DNA of 64,000 bases from positions 2,852,001 to 2,916,000 of the forward strand of contig NZ_CP014306.1 in the NCBI RefSeq assembly GCF_001557535.2. The letters run 5' to 3'. Below, piece after piece: positions 59,259 to 64,000 of this stretch. The DNA comes from Burkholderia sp. PAMC 26561 (GTDB lineage Bacteria > Pseudomonadota > Gammaproteobacteria > Burkholderiales > Burkholderiaceae). Within the stretch, counting starts at the first letter, position 1. Every line of letters starts with the position of its first letter. Position numbers and translations under genes: made by a program. The notes beneath the pieces are model-generated. The model made no database searches. It saw nothing but the letters and a program-made list of their open reading frames with translations, and was not told the origin of the DNA.

Positions 59259-60524
59259 GTGCTGCATCAAATCATCGACCGCAGGTTAGCCGGTAAGAAC
59301 AAGAGCATTGCCAACCGCGAACGCTTTTTGCGTCGTGTCAAAAACTACATCCGCCGCGCGGTGTCGGACGCCGTTCGAGACCGCAGCATCAAGGACATTC
59401 AAAGTACGCAGAGCATCACGATTCCGAAAAAGGACATCGCCGAACCGTCGTTCCGGCATGGCCCTGGCGGAAAGCGCGAGCTCGTGCATCCGGGCAACGC
59501 CGAGTACATTCGTGGCGACAAGATCGCGCGTCCGAATGGCGGCGGAGGCGGTGGCGGCAAGAGCGCAAGCAACGAAGGCGAAGGGCAGGACGACTTCGTG
59601 TTCGAACTCTCGCGTGAAGAGTTCATGCAGTATTTCTTCGATGACCTCGAGTTGCCGCGCCTCGTCAAAACCCAGTTGGCCGCCGTGCCAACCTGGAAGA
59701 ACGTGCGCGCGGGTTTTTCGGCGGAAGGCACGCCGAATAACATCGACGTCGTCCGGTCGCTGCGCAGCGCGCTAGGACGCCGGATCGCGCTGGGTTCGCC
59801 CCTGTCGCGTCAGTTGCATGAAATGGAGCGTCAGCTCGAAGTGCTTCTGGACGAGAAAGGTGACCCTGAAGAGATTGCGCGGCTCGAAGCCGAGATCGTG
59901 ATCATGAAGGGGCGTATCACGCGGATTCCGTTTATCGATCCGTTCGATCTGCGGTATGTCAACCGGGCCAAACAGCCGACGCCCTCCAGCAAGGCCGTCA
60001 TGTTCTGCCTGATGGACGTGTCCGGTTCCATGGACGAACAGCGCAAGGACTTGTCTAAGCGCTTCTTCATTCTTCTCTATCTGTTCCTGAACCGGAATTA
60101 CGAGAAGATCGAAGTGGTCTTTATCCGGCACCACACGCGTGCAGAAGAAGTCGATGAAGAAACGTTCTTCCATTCAACAGAAAGCGGCGGCACGGTGGTA
60201 TCTAGCGCGCTCGAGTTGATGAAAAAGATCATGGACGAGCGTTATTCGCCCTCGGAATGGAATATCTACGGCGCGCAGGCTTCTGACGGCGATAACTGGA
60301 CGGATGACTCGCCCAAGTGCCGCAAGCTCTTGTCTGAAGACATCCTGCATAAGGTGCGCTATTTCGCGTATATCCAGGTCGCGCCTGAAGAGCAGAACCT
60401 TTGGGTCGAATATGCACATCTGGCGCAGAGCGCGCCGGAACTCGCGATGAAAAAAGTCGAATCGGCTGCGGATATTTATCCGGTCTTTCGCGAACTGTTC
60501 GAAAAACAACAGGCGGCCGCATGA
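59259..60524 (+). CDS. YeaH/YhbH family VWA-domain protein (DUF444)
   Basis: 421-aa protein; start taken as GTG 59259 (reads MLHQIIDRRLAGKNKS) with GGGAGA upstream, giving the usual family length; the extension to 59178 is rejected. Gly-rich linker (GGGGGGGK) near residue 95. The VWA metal-site motif MDVSGSMDE has its first Asp at residue 253. Glu/Arg-rich N-terminus. Coupled to prkA upstream; the stop overlaps the possible spoVR start ATGA at 60521. Confidence 0.94.
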   Translation: MLHQIIDRRLAGKNKSIANRERFLRRVKNYIRRAVSDAVRDRSIKDIQSTQSITIPKKDIAEPSFRHGPGGKRELVHPGNAEYIRGDKIARPNGGGGGGGKSASNEGEGQDDFVFELSREEFMQYFFDDLELPRLVKTQLAAVPTWKNVRAGFSAEGTPNNIDVVRSLRSALGRRIALGSPLSRQLHEMERQLEVLLDEKGDPEEIARLEAEIVIMKGRITRIPFIDPFDLRYVNRAKQPTPSSKAVMFCLMDVSGSMDEQRKDLSKRFFILLYLFLNRNYEKIEVVFIRHHTRAEEVDEETFFHSTESGGTVVSSALELMKKIMDERYSPSEWNIYGAQASDGDNWTDDSPKCRKLLSEDILHKVRYFAYIQVAPEEQNLWVEYAHLAQSAPELAMKKVESAADIYPVFRELFEKQQAAA

Positions 60525-60652
60525 CGACAAGGCATTTGAACAACGAAGCGCGCGGGTATCACCTGAAACCTGGCGAAGAACTGAAAGCACAGGACAGCGC
60601 GCCGCAAAAGGTCAGGAAGCCGCGCGCAAGCGCGACGCCGGAGGGAGACACC

Positions 60653-62173
60653 ATGAACGTGGCGGAAAAGAGACCGTTGCCATGTCCTTCGGACTGGACG
60701 TTCGAACTCATCGAGGAATATGACACCGAGATTGCGCGTGTGGCGCAACGCTATGGGCTCGACGTCTATCCCATCCAGCTTGAACTCATCAGCGCCGAGC
60801 AGATGATGGACGCATATGCGTCGGTCGGCATGCCGGTGAATTATCGGCACTGGTCGTTCGGCAAGCACTTCTTGTCGACCGAAAAGAGTTACCGGCGTGG
60901 GCAAATGGGCCTTGCTTACGAGATCGTCATCAATTCGAATCCATGTATTGCGTACCTCATGGAAGAGAACACGATGACGATGCAGGCGCTCGTCATTGCG
61001 CATGCCGCTTACGGGCACAACTCGTTCTTCAAGGGCAACTATCTGTTCAAGTTGTGGACAGATGCCCATGCGATCATCGACTACCTGGTTTATGCGAAAA
61101 ATTACATCGCAGAGTGCGAGGAGCGGCACGGGATCGATCGCGTCGAGGAGTTGCTCGACTCATGTCATGCGCTGATGAATTACGGGGTAGACCGGTATAA
61201 GCGGCCGCAGAAGTTGTCGCTGGCGAAGGAAGCTGCTGCGCGACGTGAACGCGAAGCGTATCTGCAATCGCAAGTGAATGAACTCTGGCGCACGTTGCCC
61301 AATAAAAAGGCGACGACAACCGAAGAGATCGAAAGCCGATATCCGCCGGAGCCGCAGGAAAACCTGCTGTACTTCGCGGAGAAAAATGCGCCCTTGCTCG
61401 AACCCTGGGAACGCGAGGTGATTCGCATCGTGCGCAAGGTGGGACAGTATTTCTATCCGCAGCGCCAAACGCAGGTCATGAACGAAGGCTGGGCCACCTT
61501 CTGGCATTACACGCTGCTCAACACGCTGTATGCGGAAGGCCGGCTCGAGGACGGCTTCATGATGGAGTTCCTCCATTCGCACAGCAACGTGGTGTATCAG
61601 CCGCCGGTGACCAAGCAGTATTACAGCGGCATCAACCCGTATGCGCTCGGCTTTTCCATGATGAGCGATATCCGCCGCATCTGCGAAAACCCGACGGACG
61701 AAGACCGGGAATGGTTTCCCGAACTTGCCGGCAGCGACTGGCTGGAAGCACTGCACTACGCCATGCGCAATTTCAAGGACGAGAGTTTTATCGCGCAGTA
61801 TTTGTCACCGCATCTGATCCGGGAAATGCGCCTGTTCTCGATTCTCGATGACGACATGCGCGACTCGCTGGAGGTATCGGCGATTCACGACGAAAGCGGG
61901 TACAGGTACGTGCGGCAAGCGTTATCGCGTCAATACGACATGCATCACCGGGAGCCTAATATCCAGGTCTACTCGGTGAACACGCGCGGTGACCGAAGCC
62001 TCACGCTTCGCCACTTCATGACCGATAACCGGCATCTCACCAACGACAGCGAGGAAGTGCTCAAGCACATGGCTCGACTTTGGCAGTTCGATGTGTATCT
62101 GGAAAGTGTCGATGAAAACGGCACGGTGAGAAAACGCTTCGACTGCAAGTACGCGGGGGCAGAGCGGCGCTGA
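60653..62173 (+). CDS. SpoVR family protein (YcgB-like)
   Basis: 506-aa protein of the SpoVR/YcgB family. The start ATG 60653 (MNVAEKRPLPCPSDW) has GGAGGGAGACACC before it, and gives the family's usual length. An in-frame ATG 60521 overlapping the yeaH stop would add 44 residues (basic, low complexity). Conserved elements are RHWSFGKHF near the N-terminus, YGHNSFFKGN and WAT-FWHYTLLN. Third gene of the prkA-yeaH-spoVR operon, commonly induced in stationary phase. Confidence 0.93.
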   Translation: MNVAEKRPLPCPSDWTFELIEEYDTEIARVAQRYGLDVYPIQLELISAEQMMDAYASVGMPVNYRHWSFGKHFLSTEKSYRRGQMGLAYEIVINSNPCIAYLMEENTMTMQALVIAHAAYGHNSFFKGNYLFKLWTDAHAIIDYLVYAKNYIAECEERHGIDRVEELLDSCHALMNYGVDRYKRPQKLSLAKEAAARREREAYLQSQVNELWRTLPNKKATTTEEIESRYPPEPQENLLYFAEKNAPLLEPWEREVIRIVRKVGQYFYPQRQTQVMNEGWATFWHYTLLNTLYAEGRLEDGFMMEFLHSHSNVVYQPPVTKQYYSGINPYALGFSMMSDIRRICENPTDEDREWFPELAGSDWLEALHYAMRNFKDESFIAQYLSPHLIREMRLFSILDDDMRDSLEVSAIHDESGYRYVRQALSRQYDMHHREPNIQVYSVNTRGDRSLTLRHFMTDNRHLTNDSEEVLKHMARLWQFDVYLESVDENGTVRKRFDCKYAGAERR

Positions 62174-62192
62174 GTCGAACGGGTTCTCATGG

Positions 62193-62230
62193 AAAAAACG
62201 GCTCGCTGATCCAATCAGCGAGCCGTTTTT
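62193..62230. terminator. Bidirectional intrinsic terminator after spoVR
   Basis: AAAACGGCTCGCTGAT-cca-ATCAGCGAGCCGTTTT long perfect stem, with T runs on both strands, between the convergent spoVR and AI-2E transporter genes. Confidence 0.95.
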
Positions 62231-62246
62231 CATTCAGCAGGCAAAC

Positions 62247-63329
62247 TCACACCTTGTCGATGGTCCGTGTTCCTTCCGCCTGGCCTTCTTCGTTCTGCGT
62301 GAACAGGTCCCAGGCCGCCATGAACAACGCGGCGATCAGCGGTCCGATCACGAAGCCGTTGATCCCGAACAGTCCCATCCCGCCCAAGGTCGAAATCAGC
62401 ACGACCCAGTCCGGCATCTTCGTGTCCTTGCCAACAAGAATCGGACGCAGGATGTTATCGACCAGACCGATGATGACCACGCAGAACGCGATCAGGATCA
62501 CGCCTTTCCAGATGTCGCCGGTGAGCAGGAAATACGCTGCCGCCGGCGCCCAGACGAGTGCGGCGCCGATGGCCGGAAGCAGCGACAGGAAAGCCATCAG
62601 CACGCCCCAGAGCAGCGAGCCCTGGATGCCGAGAAACATGAAGATCATCCCGCCGAGAAACCCCTGAGCTGCGGCAACGGCGATATTGCCCTTCACGGTT
62701 GCGCGTACGACCGTTGTGAATTTGGCGATCAGGTGCTGCTTCGGCGCTTCATCGAGCGGCAATGCGCGGCGAATGCGCCGGCCGATTTCACCGCCATCGC
62801 GCAGCAGGAAAAACACCAGGTACAGCATTACGCCGAAGCTGATCACGAACTGGAATGTGTTCTGTCCGATGCTGAGGGCTTGCGTCGCGACAAACTGGCT
62901 GATCGCGGCGGCGCCATCGGTCAGCCGTTTCTGGATGCTCGGGATATCCGTGAGTCCAAAACGGCCGAGCAAGGTCTGCACGGACTTCGGCAGTGCGTGG
63001 ATGCCTTCCTGGAAGTACATCGTGAAGTTGGGCTGGCCCGACTTGATCTGCGTGTAGGCGAGACCGATTTCCTGGACCAGCGTGGCTGCAACAAACGACA
63101 GCGGCAGGATCACGATCACGATGGTCAGCCCGAGCGTTGCAAACGCAGCGAGATTGCGGCGCTTGCCGAATTTGGCGGCAAGGTAGCGCTGCATCGGCTG
63201 GAACAGGATGGCGAGAATCGTCCCCCAGAAGATCGCGCCGAAGAACGGCGTCAGGATCCAGCAAAGCGCGACGGTAACCACGAACAGCAGGATGTGGAAA
63301 AACTTTTGGTGTACGGAGTGGTTGTTCAT
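62247..63329 (-). CDS. AI-2E family transporter
   Basis: 360-aa inner-membrane protein of the AI-2E (YdiK/PerM) family. Start ATG 63329 (MNNHSVHQKFFH) follows CAAGG; an extension to 63380 is rejected. About eight helices; conserved segments include AIFWGTILAILFQPMQRYL, LLRDGGEIGRRIRRALPL and ALVWAPAAAYFLLTGDIWKGV. Members export or exchange small molecules or Na+/H+ (role varies). Divergent from the TetR gene. Confidence 0.93.
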   Translation of the reverse strand: MNNHSVHQKFFHILLFVVTVALCWILTPFFGAIFWGTILAILFQPMQRYLAAKFGKRRNLAAFATLGLTIVIVILPLSFVAATLVQEIGLAYTQIKSGQPNFTMYFQEGIHALPKSVQTLLGRFGLTDIPSIQKRLTDGAAAISQFVATQALSIGQNTFQFVISFGVMLYLVFFLLRDGGEIGRRIRRALPLDEAPKQHLIAKFTTVVRATVKGNIAVAAAQGFLGGMIFMFLGIQGSLLWGVLMAFLSLLPAIGAALVWAPAAAYFLLTGDIWKGVILIAFCVVIIGLVDNILRPILVGKDTKMPDWVVLISTLGGMGLFGINGFVIGPLIAALFMAAWDLFTQNEEGQAEGTRTIDKV

Positions 63330-63449
63330 AAATGCCTTGAGGGAAGCTGGAATCGTGACGTAGGCGCGGCAAGCTCCCATGCCGGCGCCCTATAGCAAGA
63401 AGACGGCCCGATGCTAGCACGGGCAGGTTTTGGCCCGTCCGGAGCGATA

Positions 63450-63477
63450 TTGCGTCAATCTCAAAATTGGTTATAAT
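63450..63477 (+). promoter_or_regulatory. Promoter of the TetR gene
   Basis: TTGCGT (63450-63455), 16-bp spacer, TATAAT (63472-63477), 34 bp upstream of the ATG. Just downstream, TGAG-CATTCA-CTCA (63478-63491) is an inverted repeat that could be an autoregulatory operator. Confidence 0.65.
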
Positions 63478-63511
63478 TGAGCATTCACTCATTTAAACTG
63501 CAAGATCTTCG

Positions 63512-64000
63512 ATGGCCCGACCCAAAAGCGACGACAAACGCAACGCGCTTCTTCTTGCCGCCGAGCAGGTCTTCGCCGAGCGCGGACTTGCCGCCGCGCC
63601 TACATCGGCCATTTCGAAGCAGGCGGGCGTCGCGGAAGGGACGCTGTTCACCTATTTCCGCACGAAGGACGAACTGGTCAACGCGTTGTATCGGTCGATC
63701 AAGCTCGAACTCGCCGACGCGCTGATGGCGCAGTTCCCGCGGCGCGGGCCGGTGCGGCACCGGCTCGAATACTTGTGGAATGCGTTCGTGGACTGGGGTG
63801 TGGCCAATCCGCAGCGGTTGAATGTGCTCGATCAGTTATCGGTGGCGGATATTGTCACTGAGGAATCGAAGGCGGTCGGGTACGAACCATTTGCCGAAAT
63901 CGAAGCGCTCGCGCTGCACAGCATCAAGACCGAGATCTTGCAGGCTTATCCGTGCGAGTTCATTGCGGCGAATATGAAGGCGCTGGCGGAGACCACGATG
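63512..64000 (+). CDS. TetR/AcrR family transcriptional regulator (3' partial)
   Basis: Open to the window end (163 codons seen). Begins MARPKSDDKRNALLL. HTH region at about 28-48 (SAISKQAGVAEGTLFTYF), then FRTKDELVNALYR, typical TetR. The C-terminal effector domain is cut by the window. It is divergent from the AI-2E transporter (182-bp gap), a usual arrangement for a regulator controlling its neighbour. Confidence 0.9.
   Translation, partial: MARPKSDDKRNALLLAAEQVFAERGLAAAPTSAISKQAGVAEGTLFTYFRTKDELVNALYRSIKLELADALMAQFPRRGPVRHRLEYLWNAFVDWGVANPQRLNVLDQLSVADIVTEESKAVGYEPFAEIEALALHSIKTEILQAYPCEFIAANMKALAETTM

Overview
The window is high-GC, gene-dense chromosomal DNA. Gene content and order (purL, ppiC-bolA-yciB, msrB, selO, a fatty-acid operon, ygfZ/mltG-tmk-holB-tatD, otsA, prkA-yeaH-spoVR) suggest a beta-proteobacterium of the Burkholderia sensu lato group (Paraburkholderia or Caballeronia type). 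This is inferred from protein resemblance only. I found no tRNA, rRNA, insertion sequence, CRISPR array or prophage.

Layout. 1-6.4 kb: a sugar-acid type catabolic cluster (LacI regulator, IlvD/Edd dehydratase, D-2-hydroxyacid dehydrogenase, 3-hydroxyisobutyrate dehydrogenase-like enzyme, MFS transporter). It is arranged around a perfect 18-bp LacI-type operator, and the transporter is frameshifted. 6.4-20.1 kb: a candidate small RNA, ppiD, a small lipoprotein, the divergent tesA/ybbA pair, pgi, nnr, a DadA-like oxidase and purL. 20.1-24.2 kb: minus-strand ppiC-bolA-yciB, msrB and selO. 24.3-34.3 kb: acyl-CoA ligase; a beta-oxidation operon (fused hydratase/dehydrogenase, nicotinamidase, thiolase) with a promoter overlapped by an inverted repeat; then Dabb protein, thioesterase, CurA-type reductase, SDR and alpha/beta hydrolase. 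34.3-40.3 kb: NRDE protein and ygfZ, divergent from mltG-tmk-holB-GNAT-tatD.

40.4-48.8 kb: ankyrin protein, Rap1a-like protein, MscS-type channel, otsA, GT4 glycosyltransferase, SYLF lipoprotein, PsiF protein and small hypotheticals. 49-53.2 kb: a ribose-type ABC importer cassette that has the binding protein, ATPase and LacI regulator but no permease. 53.5-56.4 kb: a chemoreceptor behind a near-consensus sigma-28 promoter, then a hydratase. 56.4-57.1 kb: an intergenic region with five TGTGGATAA-like elements at 11-12 bp spacing. 57.1-62.2 kb: prkA-yeaH-spoVR. 62.2-64 kb: an AI-2E family transporter and a TetR regulator cut by the window end.

The strongest leads outside ordinary genes are the 56.7-kb phased repeat, the unassigned RNA at 6.55-6.72 kb, the permease-less ABC cassette, the operators at 3.97 and 26.08 kb, and the sigma-28 promoter at 53.53 kb.
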